A DNA stretch of 64,000 nucleotides from Mesorhizobium shangrilense (GTDB taxonomy: Bacteria > Pseudomonadota > Alphaproteobacteria > Rhizobiales > Rhizobiaceae). This document shows, one piece after another, positions 11,856-20,893 of this stretch (its first letter is position 1; each line of letters opens with the position of its first letter). The position numbers were made by a program, and so were the translations under genes. The stretch is taken from the NCBI RefSeq assembly GCF_040537815.1, contig NZ_JBEWSZ010000001.1, forward strand, positions 1,984,001 through 2,048,000, written 5' to 3'. Below the pieces are notes generated by a model. The model saw nothing but the letters and a program-made list of their open reading frames with translations. It ran no database searches and had not been told where the DNA came from.

Positions 11856-12137
11856 GGCCAGCCCTTCAGAATGCGAAAAAAGCGCTGGACCGGAATGGAC
11901 AGCGCCGACTCGTTCTTCCCTTTCAGGATTGGCGCTGGCTGGTAACACGTCCCGCCGCCGATGAAAAGCCGATCATTGCATTGCACAAAAGCGTCATCGA
12001 ACAGCCAATGACGCCACCAATGGTTGCGGTCGCACAAAAGTGACAGCAAAATAACACGACATCGCTGGCCTGCCGTGATAACCGCCCCTCCTACCGGCTC
12101 GCCCCCAGCCGGAAAGGACTCTGGAACGGGCACGCTC

Positions 12138-13559
12138 GTGAATCGCACCATCCCGCTTATCCTGGCGGTCGCACTGTTCATGGAAAACATGGATTCGACC
12201 GTCATCGCGACGTCGCTGCCGGCGATCGCCGTGGACATCCAGACCAGCCCGATCGCACTGAAACTGGCGCTGACCGCCTATCTCGTATCGCTGGCGATCT
12301 TCATTCCGATCAGCGGCTGGATGGCCGACCGGTTCGGCGCCAAGAACGTGTTTCGCGCCGCGATCGCGGTTTTTGTCGTCGGTTCGATTGCCTGCGCCAT
12401 ATCCGACTCGCTGCTGGCTTTCGTGGTTTCGCGCTTCCTGCAAGGCGTAGGCGGCGCCATGATGACGCCTGTCGGGCGCCTGGTGCTGGTGCGCGCCACG
12501 CCGAAGAGCGAACTGGTCGGCGCCATGTCTTGGCTGACCATCCCCGCCCTCGTAGGTCCGCTCGTTGGCCCTCCCATCGGTGGCTTCATCACGACCTATT
12601 TCACCTGGCACTGGATCTTCCTGATCAACGTGCCGATCGGTGTCATCGGCATCTGGCTCGCCACGCGCTTCCTGCCGGAAACCGAATCCATGGAGACGCC
12701 GCCGCTCGATTTCACCGGTTTCGTGCTGAGCGGACTGGCGGCATCCGGCGTGGTGTTCGGCCTTTCGGTGGTCAGCCTGCCCGCCTTGCCGCCCATGGTC
12801 GGGTTCGCCACGGTGACCGTCGGGGTTGTGTCAGGGGCGCTTTACCTGTGGCATGCGCGCCACGCGCAAAACCCGCTGCTGGCCCTCAACCTCTTCCGCA
12901 ACCAGGTCTTCCGCTCTTCGGTGCTCGGCGGCGGGCTGTTTCGCATCGGCATTGGCGCGGTGCCGTTCCTGTTGCCGCTGATGTTCCAGATCGGCTTCGG
13001 GCTGACGCCGTTCCAGTCCGGCATGATCACCTTCGTCTCGGCCATCGGCGCCATCGGCATGAAATTCGTCACCTCCCTGATCTTCAGGGTGGCCGGTTTC
13101 CGCAGGGTGCTGATTGTCGGCTCGATCGTCGCCGCCGCCACGATCGCCGTGAACGGCCTGTTCACCCCCGAGACGCCCTACGCGCTGATCCTCGCCATGC
13201 TGCTCGCCGGCGGCTTCATCCGCTCGATGTTCTTCACCGGCGTCAATGCCCTCGCCTACGCCGAGGTTTCGCCTGAAGACACCAGCAAGGCAACGCCGAT
13301 CACCGCCGTTTTCCAGCAATTGGCGATCGCGCTTGGCGTGGCCCTGGCCGGCGGCATCCTGGAGATCTCGCAGAAGGTCCACGGCGGCCCGCTGACCCTT
13401 GGCGATTTCCACAACGCATTCTTCATCGTGGCGGCTGTGTCGGCGGCGGCGGCACTGTCGTTCATGCGACTGGCGCCGGACGCCGGCAATGCGGTGTCGG
13501 GACATGGCAGGCTGACGCAGCCCAAGACATTGGAGCCTGTGAGCCCTCCCGGCAGCTGA
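12138..13559 (+). CDS. MFS drug-efflux-type permease (DHA2/EmrB-QacA type)
   Basis: A 473-residue, 14-helix-type transporter. The first helix carries the DHA2 signature around ALFMENMDSTVIATSLPAIA (motif D1). Motif A lies in SGWMADRFGAKNVF and motif C in the region IPALVGPLVGPPIGGF. Such permeases export toxic compounds by proton antiport, either alone or with a membrane-fusion partner; none is adjacent. The start is uncertain. The GTG at 12138 (VNRTIPLIL) places the first helix at the N terminus; a TTG at 12024 would add an unusual polar leader. It is divergent from guaB across 280 bp that must hold both promoters. Confidence 0.82.
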   Translation: MNRTIPLILAVALFMENMDSTVIATSLPAIAVDIQTSPIALKLALTAYLVSLAIFIPISGWMADRFGAKNVFRAAIAVFVVGSIACAISDSLLAFVVSRFLQGVGGAMMTPVGRLVLVRATPKSELVGAMSWLTIPALVGPLVGPPIGGFITTYFTWHWIFLINVPIGVIGIWLATRFLPETESMETPPLDFTGFVLSGLAASGVVFGLSVVSLPALPPMVGFATVTVGVVSGALYLWHARHAQNPLLALNLFRNQVFRSSVLGGGLFRIGIGAVPFLLPLMFQIGFGLTPFQSGMITFVSAIGAIGMKFVTSLIFRVAGFRRVLIVGSIVAAATIAVNGLFTPETPYALILAMLLAGGFIRSMFFTGVNALAYAEVSPEDTSKATPITAVFQQLAIALGVALAGGILEISQKVHGGPLTLGDFHNAFFIVAAVSAAAALSFMRLAPDAGNAVSGHGRLTQPKTLEPVSPPGS

Positions 13560-13596
13560 TGGCTGGCCTAATTTAAGCTTCGGGCTCGCCTTGCCC

Positions 13597-13818
13597 GGCG
13601 CGCAGATCAGTCCTCCGCGTCCTCCGGCGCTTCGCTGTCGCTCCGGGCGCTCGAAGCCTTCGGAACGTCCACTGGACGTTCCGATCCGCCCAAGGGTGGA
13701 CCGGCAGTCGGCGCGCAGATCAGTCCTCCGCGTCCTCCGGCCCTTCGCTGTCGCTCCGGGCGCTCGAAGCCTTCGGAACGTCCACTGGACGTTCCGATCC
13801 GCCCAAGGGCGGACCGGC
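13597..13818. repeat. Near-perfect tandem repeat, 113-bp period, at the rlmE 3' end
   Basis: Positions 13597-13705 and 13710-13818 are about 109 bp each and differ at only two bases that I can see (13629 versus 13742, and a T/C in the AAGGG-GGA stem). Each copy contains the palindrome CGGAACGTCCA-C-TGGACGTTCCG and a second hairpin TCCGCCC-AA-GGGCGGA (the first copy has one wobble). The second copy supplies the last residues and stop codon of rlmE; the first copy lies just beyond the stop. The form is that of a mobile palindromic element or a recent tandem duplication. Confidence 0.85.
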
Positions 13819-14517
13819 TTCTCGCCCCTTGAAATCTTTCGCCAGCAGGTAAAGTTCAACCGATTCGTCACGCGAGGCCGGCGGCTTGACGTGATGAACC
13901 GACCGAAAATTCTTCTTGAGCATGGCAAGCAGCTCGTTCTCGGCGCCGCCTTGAAACGTCTTGGCCAGGAAATGGCCGCCGGGTTTCAGAACCGACAATG
14001 CGAAGTCGGCGGCGACCTCGCACAGATGCATGGTGCGGATGTGATCGGTCCGTTTGTGCCCGGTCGTCGGCGCCGCCATGTCGGACAGCACGATATCGGG
14101 ATCACCGCCCAAGGCCTCGGCCAGCTTTTCCGGCGCCTGCGGGTCGAGGAAATCCATCAGCAGCACCGGTGCGCCGGGCACCGCGTCCATTTCAAGGTAA
14201 TCGATGCCGATGACATGCGGCTTTTCCGCCGTCGACTTTGTCCGCTGGGCGGCGACCTGGCACCAGCCACCGGGCGCCGCGCCCAGGTCGATGACCTTCA
14301 TGCCAGGCTTCAGCAGATGATGCTTGTCGTCGATCTCGATCAGCTTGTAGGCCGCGCGGGAACGGTAGCCGTCGGCCTTCGAGCGCTGCACATAGGGATC
14401 GTTGATATGGCGCTGGAGCCAGCGCCGCGACGATTCTTTCAGGCCGCTTTTCTTCTTGATCCGCGTCTTCAGCACGCGAATGCTGGCGGAGCCAGGCTTT
14501 TCCGGTTTCTTGGTCAT
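13720..14517 (-). CDS. rlmE: 23S rRNA (uridine-2'-O)-methyltransferase RlmE (FtsJ)
   Basis: A 265-residue Rossmann-fold SAM methyltransferase that 2'-O-methylates U2552 of 23S rRNA in the large subunit. The SAM-binding motif is [16 protein letters not shown]. The K-D-K-E catalytic set fits K in [12 protein letters not shown] in [12 protein letters not shown] in [12 protein letters not shown] and E in [10 protein letters not shown]. The N terminus has the typical basic lead with [17 protein letters not shown]. The ATG at 14517 is followed by MTKKPEK. The last 27 or so residues (from GGSERPVDV) are hydrophilic and encoded inside the 113-bp tandem repeat, so the tail was probably acquired with that element. 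Confidence 0.93.
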   Translation of the reverse strand: MTKKPEKPGSASIRVLKTRIKKKSGLKESSRRWLQRHINDPYVQRSKADGYRSRAAYKLIEIDDKHHLLKPGMKVIDLGAAPGGWCQVAAQRTKSTAEKPHVIGIDYLEMDAVPGAPVLLMDFLDPQAPEKLAEALGGDPDIVLSDMAAPTTGHKRTDHIRTMHLCEVAADFALSVLKPGGHFLAKTFQGGAENELLAMLKKNFRSVHHVKPPASRDESVELYLLAKDFKGREAGPPLGGSERPVDVPKASSARSDSEGPEDAED

Positions 14518-14596
14518 AGCTTGACTTCTTGTTTGAGCATGGTCTCCCCCGAAAACCGGGCGCCACTTTTCGCTAACGCGGTCCTTCGGTTCGGGA

Positions 14597-15979
14597 TCAT
14601 GCTCTGCCACGCCCATTGTTGCGCCAGACGCCATCGTCGGCCATCAATTCGCTCAATATACCCTCGCGCAGGCCGCGATCGGCGACACGCAGCCGCTCCG
14701 ATGGCCAGACGGCGCGAATCGCTTCCAGGATGGCGCAGCCGGCAAGCACAAGGTCGGCGCGATCGGCGCCTATGCAGGGGTTGGCAACGCGCTGCTGGAA
14801 ATCCCAGCCAACCAGCTTCTCGACCATGCGGTCGACGCTGTCGCGGTCCATCCACAATCCGTCGACCCGGCGGCGGTCATAGCGTTCGAGATCGAGATGC
14901 ACGCCCGCCAGCGTCGTCACCGTGCCGGAGGTACCAAGCAGGTGGAAATTCGGGCTGGCCTTGAGATGGCTCAGCCGGTCGCGTCCATCGAAGCAGGCCA
15001 ACCGGCCGGCGACATCATCGACCATGGCGGCAAAAACCTCGCGCGTCACGGTGCGGCCGCCGAAACGCTCGGCCAGCGACACAACGCCAACCGGCAAGGA
15101 TGTCCAGGACACGATGTGGTTGGCAAGCCGTGGCGAACGCCGGCCCGCGAGATCGATCAGCGCGATTTCCGACGAGCCGCCACCAATATCGAACAGCACG
15201 ACGCCTTCGGTCTCACGCTCGACCAGCGACCCGCAGCCCGAAACCGCCAGCCGCGCCTCGGTCTGGCGATCGATGATCTCGAGTTTCAAGCCCGCTTCGC
15301 GCTCGACACGATCGAGGAATTCGACGCCGTTTTCCGCCGTGCGGCAGGCTTCCGTGGCAATGAGGCGGGCTTTTCTGATCTTGCGGTTGCGCAATTTGTC
15401 GCCGCAGATCTTCAGCGCCTCGACGGCGCGGTCCATGGCGGGCTGCCCAAGCCTTCCGTTGGCGGTCAGCCCCTCGCCCAGCCTGACAATGCGCGAGAAC
15501 GCGTCGATGACGCGAAACTGGCCGTGACGGGTGGGCACCGCGACCAGCAGCCGGCAATTGTTGGTACCGAGATCGAGTGCGGCAAACACCGGAAGTTCCG
15601 GCATGGGCGGCCTGCGCTCAGCCTGCTCCACGCGTATGGCAGTGATTGCGGGCAGGACCACAACCGGTTTTCCACGCGAAGATTCAGCCGAAACAGCATG
15701 GTCACGGGATGGTGGCGATCCGTTCGCTCCAGCCTTGGCTTCGTCGCGCGCGAAAACCTTGCGCCCGCGCCTGCGCTTGCGCCGCTTCTTGGGCTTGCCC
15801 TTCTGATTCTGGCCCGCGTCGTCAGCCTGCTGCCCGGCGCCAGCATGTCTGCCGGGTTGCCGATGCTCCCCCGGGCGGCGGTGATGCCGGCCGGCGGATG
15901 GGCTTCCCGAGCCTTGCGGCGGGGAAGCGCTGGACGCGCCTACCTCCGGCGCGCCTGCGCCGGTGTCGCGGTCTTCCAC
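14597..15979 (-). CDS. Ppx/GppA-family exopolyphosphatase/pppGpp phosphatase
   Basis: A 460-residue protein of the ASKHA-fold Ppx/GppA family, which hydrolyses polyphosphate ends or converts pppGpp to ppGpp. The phosphate-1 loop is [18 protein letters not shown], phosphate-2 is [17 protein letters not shown], and the substrate-loop Glu lies in [12 protein letters not shown]. The core is preceded by about 130 low-complexity residues with a very basic patch ([15 protein letters not shown]). I chose the GTG at 15979 because GGAAGGAA lies 6-7 nt upstream; an ATG at 16036 has no such signal. It is upstream of rlmE on the same strand with a 79-bp gap, a common rhizobial pairing. Confidence 0.9.
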   Translation of the reverse strand: MEDRDTGAGAPEVGASSASPPQGSGSPSAGRHHRRPGEHRQPGRHAGAGQQADDAGQNQKGKPKKRRKRRRGRKVFARDEAKAGANGSPPSRDHAVSAESSRGKPVVVLPAITAIRVEQAERRPPMPELPVFAALDLGTNNCRLLVAVPTRHGQFRVIDAFSRIVRLGEGLTANGRLGQPAMDRAVEALKICGDKLRNRKIRKARLIATEACRTAENGVEFLDRVEREAGLKLEIIDRQTEARLAVSGCGSLVERETEGVVLFDIGGGSSEIALIDLAGRRSPRLANHIVSWTSLPVGVVSLAERFGGRTVTREVFAAMVDDVAGRLACFDGRDRLSHLKASPNFHLLGTSGTVTTLAGVHLDLERYDRRRVDGLWMDRDSVDRMVEKLVGWDFQQRVANPCIGADRADLVLAGCAILEAIRAVWPSERLRVADRGLREGILSELMADDGVWRNNGRGRA

Positions 15980-16320
15980 TGTCGTTCCTTCCGGCGCCGC
16001 GCGAACCGTTGATAGGACGCAGCAGGCGCTTTCCATGTTTTAAGTTGCCGCCAGACTAACAGCGCACGGCCGGATCACCAAGAGCGCATGCCGAAATTTT
16101 GCCGGCGGCGGGAAGGCGGGCGCGGGGTGGCTGCCCATTCGCAGCGGATGGAGCGAGAGCGAAAACTCCGGTTACGCAATGTGTGGGTAACGTCATGCTG
16201 GTTGAATAGCCGGCTTCGATGAGGCATTTCTGAAATGGGGGCTCAAGGATCGGGAATCGTCGTCGATCCGTCGCCGCGAAGCAGAAAAAGGAACAGGCCC
16301 GAACGCATGGCAGGCAAGCA

Positions 16321-17253
16321 ATGAACTGGAAACGCTACTTCTGGCCGGTCGTCGGCATTGCCGCGGTTGTCTTTTCGCTCTTCCTGCTCTGGCACGAACT
16401 GCGCGGCGTTTCCCTCGATGACGTATGGGACGGCATATCAGCCATTCCCACCCGCGGCTGGATCCTCGCGGCGGTCAGTTCCGTCATCGCCTATGCGTCA
16501 CTCGCCGGCTACGATCACATCGCGCTCCTGCATATCGGCAAGCGGGTATCCTGGCTGTTCGTCACCCTATGTTCGTTCACCACCTATGCGCTGTCGCACA
16601 ACATTGGCGGTTCGGTGTTCTCCGGCGCCGTCATCCGCTACCGCGCCTATGGCACAAGGGGACTGACTGGGCAGGAGGTCGGCGTGCTCGTGGCGATCTG
16701 CTGGATCACCTTCGTGCTGTCGACGATTCTGGCTTCCGGCCTGGTGCTGGTGTTCGAGCCGCAGATCCTCGACCGATTCTCCGGCATTGCCCATCACGGC
16801 CTGTCCGAGGCGGCAGGCATCGCCATGCTGCTCCTCGTCGCCGCCTATGTGTTCGGCAGCTGGCTGCATCTGCGGCCGCTGAAGATCGCCAGCTTCCAGT
16901 TGCATTATCCAGCACTGCCGATTGTCGCGCGGCAGCTGATCATCGGCCCGATCGAGCTTTTGGGGGCGGCGGCGATCATCTTCTTTGCCCTGCCCGAGGC
17001 CAACAATCCCGGCTACTTCGTCGTGCTCGGCGTCTTCCTCGTCTCGTTCTCGGTCGCGCAGATCTCGCACGCGCCGGGCGGGCTTGGCGTCTTCGAAGTC
17101 GTCTTCCTGGCCGGCCTGTCGGACATGGACCCGGTCGGCGTGCTGGCCGCGCTGCTGTTGTTCCGGCTGTTCTACCTGATCATCCCGCTGATCATCGGGC
17201 TGGGCATCGTGCTGTTTTTCGAGCGCTCGCAGTTCAGCCGGCCCGGCAAGTGA
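16321..17253 (+). CDS. YbhN/UPF0104-type flippase-like membrane protein
   Basis: The 310-residue protein has about eight hydrophobic segments, beginning YFWPVVGIAAVVFSLFLLWH. It matches the lysylphosphatidylglycerol synthase transmembrane (UPF0104) layout, including SFTTYALSHNIGGSVFSGAVIRYR and ISHAPGGLGVFEVVFL, the two re-entrant family signatures. Family members flip or move lipids or polyprenyl-linked substrates; the substrate here is unknown. The ATG at 16321 overlaps a five-codon upstream mini-frame. The 284 bp before it hold the promoter region but no recognised site. Confidence 0.8.
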   Translation: MNWKRYFWPVVGIAAVVFSLFLLWHELRGVSLDDVWDGISAIPTRGWILAAVSSVIAYASLAGYDHIALLHIGKRVSWLFVTLCSFTTYALSHNIGGSVFSGAVIRYRAYGTRGLTGQEVGVLVAICWITFVLSTILASGLVLVFEPQILDRFSGIAHHGLSEAAGIAMLLLVAAYVFGSWLHLRPLKIASFQLHYPALPIVARQLIIGPIELLGAAAIIFFALPEANNPGYFVVLGVFLVSFSVAQISHAPGGLGVFEVVFLAGLSDMDPVGVLAALLLFRLFYLIIPLIIGLGIVLFFERSQFSRPGK

Positions 17254-17387
17254 AGCACCGCGCGACAAATCGCGAAACGTTGTGATTTGAACGACAAAGC
17301 AGGCTTGACTATTTTCCGCTGGCGGCTACAAGGCAGCGCTCACAGCGGCTCGGCCGCTCAGCCCGCGCGGTTCATGACCACGCCTGC

Positions 17388-17461
17388 TGGGGAATAGGTT
17401 AACGGTAGACCCACGGACTCTGACTCCGTTAGTCCTGGTTCGAATCCAGGTTCCCCAGCCA
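17388..17461 (+). tRNA. tRNA-Gln (anticodon CTG)
   Basis: The cloverleaf folds cleanly. Acceptor TGGGGAA pairs with TTCCCCA, then discriminator G and an encoded CCA (17459-17461). The anticodon arm is ACGGA-CTCTGAC-TCCGT with anticodon CTG, reading CAG. The T arm is CTGG-TTCGAAT-CCAG. Its last 47 bases are repeated at 27224-27270, marking it as the integration target of the following element. The tRNA stays intact because the 3' end is restored by the attachment core. Confidence 0.95.
17415..17461 (+). other. attL: 47-bp attachment core inside tRNA-Gln
   Basis: The 47-bp block from GGACTCTGACTCCG to CCCCAGCCA is identical to 27224-27270 and covers the anticodon loop to the CCA end of the tRNA. 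Flanks diverge immediately on both sides. This is the standard product of site-specific integration by a tRNA-targeting tyrosine recombinase. Confidence 0.92.
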
Positions 17462-17804
17462 CTCTAATCCCTTGTAATTGCAGCGTTTTTAGCGCCATCG
17501 GATTCGCCTCCCCCGTTGCACCGGCTGCGCAACAAACCCCAATAAAAACAATGAGGGGACCACAAAGCACAAAATGCCCCCTGCAACTGAAGTGCAACTA
17601 AGAGGCGCGGCGCCGAGGGACGTTAACCACGCGATTTCGTTGTGCTATTTCGCCCTTGTGGGCTATGCTTAAAAATGCACTAATGGACGTCTCAGCCCCT
17701 CATTTTTGGGCACCAAAGACAGTGTCGGGAGCAACACCCGGCGTAAAGCGCTAACCAGCGCTGACTGTCTTTGTACGTCGGCGCTTCTAAGGAGAGTCGA
17801 CAAC
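17462..17804. promoter_or_regulatory. Left-end non-coding region with paired TGCAAC arm-type sites
   Basis: Between attL and the first gene there is TGCAAC at 17582-17587 and 17593-17598, exactly 11 bp apart, and an opposite-strand copy (GTTGCA) at 17515-17520. The same pair with the same spacing recurs at 27168-27184 beside the integrase and, inverted, at 21164-21180. One helical turn between copies and the position near both attachment sites suggest arm-type integrase or excisionase binding sites. A frame crossing the tRNA here is not a gene. Confidence 0.55.
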
Positions 17805-18005
17805 ATGAGAACCATCAAACAGGCCGAAGACCACGACATCGTTTGGACGCTCGAAGCGATTGGCAAGATCATCAATCGCGACAAACGAGCCGTCGAATAT
17901 CTTCTCAACCGTTATCCCGACTTCCCTGTGAAGAAGGCTGTCGGCGGATACGTTGCCAGCCGCAAGGCGCTGCTCGCCTTTCTCCTTGAGAAGGAGAATG
18001 CGTGA
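17805..18005 (+). CDS. Small helix-turn-helix DNA-binding protein (regulator or excisionase-like)
   Basis: The 66-residue protein has the layout IVWTLEAIGKIINRDKRAV-EYLLNRYPDFPVKK-VGGYVASRKALLAFL. This is the winged-helix shape of small excisionases, Nu1-like proteins and HTH_17 regulators: a helix-turn-helix, a tyrosine-containing linker and a VGG-x-W/Y-x-A wing. Start ATG 17805 has a good AAGGAG at about 8 nt. It is the first gene inside attL and overlaps the next gene by one base (TGATG), so the two form an operon. Excisionase, replication initiator helper and repressor are all possible; the sequence does not decide. Confidence 0.65.
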   Translation: MRTIKQAEDHDIVWTLEAIGKIINRDKRAVEYLLNRYPDFPVKKAVGGYVASRKALLAFLLEKENA

Positions 18006-18196
18006 TGGGCGACCACGACCCATCAGCAGCCGTACAATCAGCCGCCAAATGGCTTGCTGATAACTGGCACACATTAGAGCGGCCGATCATCCCCCGCCTG
18101 CGTAGCGCTTACACCCTATCGATGCTTGACGCGATTGAAGCGATGCGGGTGGCGCGGAGCATCGTCTATCAAAAGAAAACGCCGATCCCTGATTAG
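18005..18196 (+). CDS. Small protein of unknown function, coupled to the HTH gene
   Basis: The 63-residue product (MGDHDPSAAVQSAAKWLADN...) is predicted to be mainly helical with an amphipathic segment RLRSAYTLSMLDAIEAMRVA. I do not recognise a family. It overlaps the preceding gene by TGATG, which suggests translational coupling. A GTG one codon earlier (18002) is an alternative start. A hairpin covers its stop codon. Confidence 0.55.
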   Translation: MGDHDPSAAVQSAAKWLADNWHTLERPIIPRLRSAYTLSMLDAIEAMRVARSIVYQKKTPIPD

Positions 18197-18205
18197 GGAC
18201 CGGCG
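18180..18205 (+). repeat. Hairpin across the stop codon of the second element gene
   Basis: CGCCG-A-TCCCT (18180-18190) pairs with AGGGA-C-CGGCG (18195-18205) around GATT, a 10-bp stem with one mismatch. It contains the TAG stop of the small gene and has no T-run, so it may act as a 3' end signal, attenuator or protein site before the helicase gene. Confidence 0.45.
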
Positions 18206-18319
18206 TCTGGAGAAATGGCATTGAAGACAAGAAGGAGCCGAGGTGTCTTGCGGACCGACCTTGGGCCAACTCCCCCACAATATAGCCGCTCAATAATAAC
18301 CAGTAAATGACGCCGGCTA

Positions 18320-20893
18320 ATGAATTTCCCGAAGCTTGTATCAAGGCACCCGCTATCGTTCGATTACGAGGATGGGCTGGTACGCACCAATCGCGACAAT
18401 GCCATCACGGCTATTGTCGCGGCGACGATTAGGCGCCACCCAGAGCTATGCGACACTGGCACCGACAACATCGACAATGAGATTGAACTTCTGCTGCCTG
18501 AGGCAACTACCTGGGTGCATAAGCATATAGAGCTGACGCGCACGCATGATGGCATGCAGCTAAGCGATAGTGCGCAGCTTGAGCGTCTCCTGCACTACAA
18601 GATCAGGAAGGCGCTTCAGAAAAAACACAAGATATTCACCGAAGGGCAGAAGCGCGGCAGCCGAGCGCCGGAAGCAGGTGTCTTTCCGGACAGGTGGTGG
18701 CCGACCTATCCGCCCAACCAACTCCCGCTCAAATGGGCAGAGGACTTGCTCAACGACACATTGGACAAGTTCTTCGCCGAAATTCCGGCCTTCAACTCGG
18801 TTGGCGTAAACAGCATGACGGCGCAGGACCTGCTTGCCTGCACTGCGCCCGCTGGGCCGTGGGTACCGCCGCGATTGTTACTTGCCGCCAGCCCAAGCCT
18901 TGGAAAGACGCGAGGGGCATTGGAGCGCCTCGCAGACCGCTTCAAAAAAGCATGGGCTGCTGATGGCGATAACTACGTCCGGATGAATATCGTCTACGCC
19001 TGCCCGACGGTGGAACTGGCAAAGCAAAATGCGGAAACCTATCGGTCATTCGGCGGTCGATGCACGGTGAGCCTTGGCCGCGACTACAACTTCGACAAGG
19101 ATCCCGAAAATACCCCCTGCAAGATTCCGAACGTCGTCCGTGCTGTCCAGAGGGCTGGAATCGCTGGCGGTATCCAGACATCGTTATGCCGCCGCCGTGA
19201 TCCTGAAACCGGCGTGACGCACTTTTGCGAGCACTTCAACGACTGTGCCTATCAACAGCAGTTTGACCCTACCGCTGACGTGCACTTCGTCGCCCACAGC
19301 CATCTAACGCACGTAATGTCGGAAGCACATTACGGGCGGATAGAGTTGCTCATTATCGATGAGTCTTTCCTCAACCACCAAACGACGAAGAAAAAGCTCA
19401 TTCCACCACATGCGCTGGTGCGCGATCCTTACGGGCAGATGGTAGTCGAGAGCATGAGCAAAGGCATCAATCCTTGGCATGCCTTCCGCGATGCGGGCAT
19501 TACCGTGGGAATGATCGAGGATCGTATAGCGACGCTTGTTGCGCTGGACGAGAAGGCCCAACCGCCAGTCTACCCGAACATAAATGCGAAGCAGGTTCTG
19601 AAGGCGTTCGATCCAGACAAGGGATGGAAAAGCGACCCTGTTATCTCAGTGCTCCGGCGGGTGCGTGATGAATACAAGGTGGCGCGGGAAGGTGATGAAC
19701 CCATTCGATCCCTCGCCTACAACCCGGAGCATCCTGTCGCGGATAAAGCTGGGACGCCCACGGTGGCGCCGATGCTCTACCTCCAGTTCCGCTCATCTTT
19801 CAAAATGCTGCGCAAGGATATGCCGGTGCTCGTTCTGGATGCCACCGGCCATAGTACGGCACTGGCGGAATTGCATATCCCCGACATCACGTTTCGCCGC
19901 ATTGAGGTGGAGCGAAAGGCAACCGTGCTGCAGGCGACTGGCTTCACCGGCTCGATGACCAAGATGCAGGGCGACGACGCGCAGTACCGCGATGAGGCGA
20001 TGCATGTCGCGGCGCGGTTTGCAGAAACCCATCCGAAGATGTTGATCGGCACGACCAAGGGTGCGGTGGAGAAAGGAATCACCCCGCCGAATGCGTCCAG
20101 TGCAGTCGCGCACTTCGGCGGCATCCGCGGACTGAACAAATACGAGGGTTTCGATGCCGTGCTGATTGCTGGGCGCATGATGCCGCGAAGCCAGGATTTG
20201 GAGAACACAGCCCGCGCGTTGCTCTACGATGATCCTCGCCCGCTAAATCTCACCGGCGGCTACGGCATGCGCCAATCGGGCTACTTCATGCAGTGCTCGA
20301 TTGAAGATTGGGAGTCCTATGGGCAGGCCGTCCAAGGGGGCCGCGAGTGGCGTCCGGGGCGCAAGGGTGTGCAGAAACCTGAAAGCTGGGGCGTCACGGT
20401 TAAGTGCCACGATGACCCTTTCATCGAGGCGATACGGTTCCAGATAACCGAGGCTGAGATAATCCAGATGATAGACCGTCCTCGATGGGCGCGCCGGTCC
20501 TCATATGGGCTGATCATCCTGCTGACTGAGATTCCGATAGATGGCGTTCCGGTTGATGTGCTGATGCCCTACAACGAATTGGTAGGGCGCGACCGGCCGG
20601 GCGTTAGGCTCAGGATCGCTTACGAGATGCTCGGGGCGTTGCCGCCGCCCGACATGCTCCTGCCTCTTGCCGAGGGGCTTTGGCCAAGTGTTGAATCTAT
20701 AAAGTTTGAGATGCAGGCAGTGAAGGACGTGCCCACCCTGCTACATGCGCAGCGCTGGTACTTCCAGATACGAGGGCGGCGGGGCCGGCCCAGCTGCATC
20801 TATGCGGTGGCGCGTGAGCTCGCTGCCGACTTCCTTGCCAAGCATTGTCCAGAAGCTGTGTTAGCTGATAGCCCCGAGCCTGAATTAATATAG
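18320..20893 (+). CDS. Helicase-like replication protein of the element
   Basis: An 857-residue protein. Walker A-like ASPSLGKT is at residues 190-197, motif Ia-like YACPTVELAKQ at about 227, and a Walker B with DE box, ELLIIDES (D347, E348). The C-terminal half holds RecA2-like patches: LIGTTKGAVEKG and GGIRGLNKYEGFDAVLIAGR, then a segment resembling motif VI. Four cysteines (C267, C290, C303, C309; the last three in a CRRR...FCEHFNDCAY context) could bind zinc or an Fe-S cluster. The N-terminal 180 residues are of unknown type. The role is most likely element DNA replication, since it is the only large enzyme besides the integrase. The start ATG at 18320 has a weak ribosome-binding site. 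Confidence 0.7.
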   Translation: MNFPKLVSRHPLSFDYEDGLVRTNRDNAITAIVAATIRRHPELCDTGTDNIDNEIELLLPEATTWVHKHIELTRTHDGMQLSDSAQLERLLHYKIRKALQKKHKIFTEGQKRGSRAPEAGVFPDRWWPTYPPNQLPLKWAEDLLNDTLDKFFAEIPAFNSVGVNSMTAQDLLACTAPAGPWVPPRLLLAASPSLGKTRGALERLADRFKKAWAADGDNYVRMNIVYACPTVELAKQNAETYRSFGGRCTVSLGRDYNFDKDPENTPCKIPNVVRAVQRAGIAGGIQTSLCRRRDPETGVTHFCEHFNDCAYQQQFDPTADVHFVAHSHLTHVMSEAHYGRIELLIIDESFLNHQTTKKKLIPPHALVRDPYGQMVVESMSKGINPWHAFRDAGITVGMIEDRIATLVALDEKAQPPVYPNINAKQVLKAFDPDKGWKSDPVISVLRRVRDEYKVAREGDEPIRSLAYNPEHPVADKAGTPTVAPMLYLQFRSSFKMLRKDMPVLVLDATGHSTALAELHIPDITFRRIEVERKATVLQATGFTGSMTKMQGDDAQYRDEAMHVAARFAETHPKMLIGTTKGAVEKGITPPNASSAVAHFGGIRGLNKYEGFDAVLIAGRMMPRSQDLENTARALLYDDPRPLNLTGGYGMRQSGYFMQCSIEDWESYGQAVQGGREWRPGRKGVQKPESWGVTVKCHDDPFIEAIRFQITEAEIIQMIDRPRWARRSSYGLIILLTEIPIDGVPVDVLMPYNELVGRDRPGVRLRIAYEMLGALPPPDMLLPLAEGLWPSVESIKFEMQAVKDVPTLLHAQRWYFQIRGRRGRPSCIYAVARELAADFLAKHCPEAVLADSPEPELI

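Noticed and set aside
12831..13928. 365-codon minus-strand frame opposite the DHA2 permease and through the tandem repeat
   Set aside because: It is Arg/His-rich, reads through a repeat and lies antisense to a clear transporter gene.
17358..17597. Frame crossing tRNA-Gln on the minus strand
   Set aside because: It contains the reverse complement of the tRNA and is a known artefact type (its VAGEPGFEPGL text comes from tRNA sequence).
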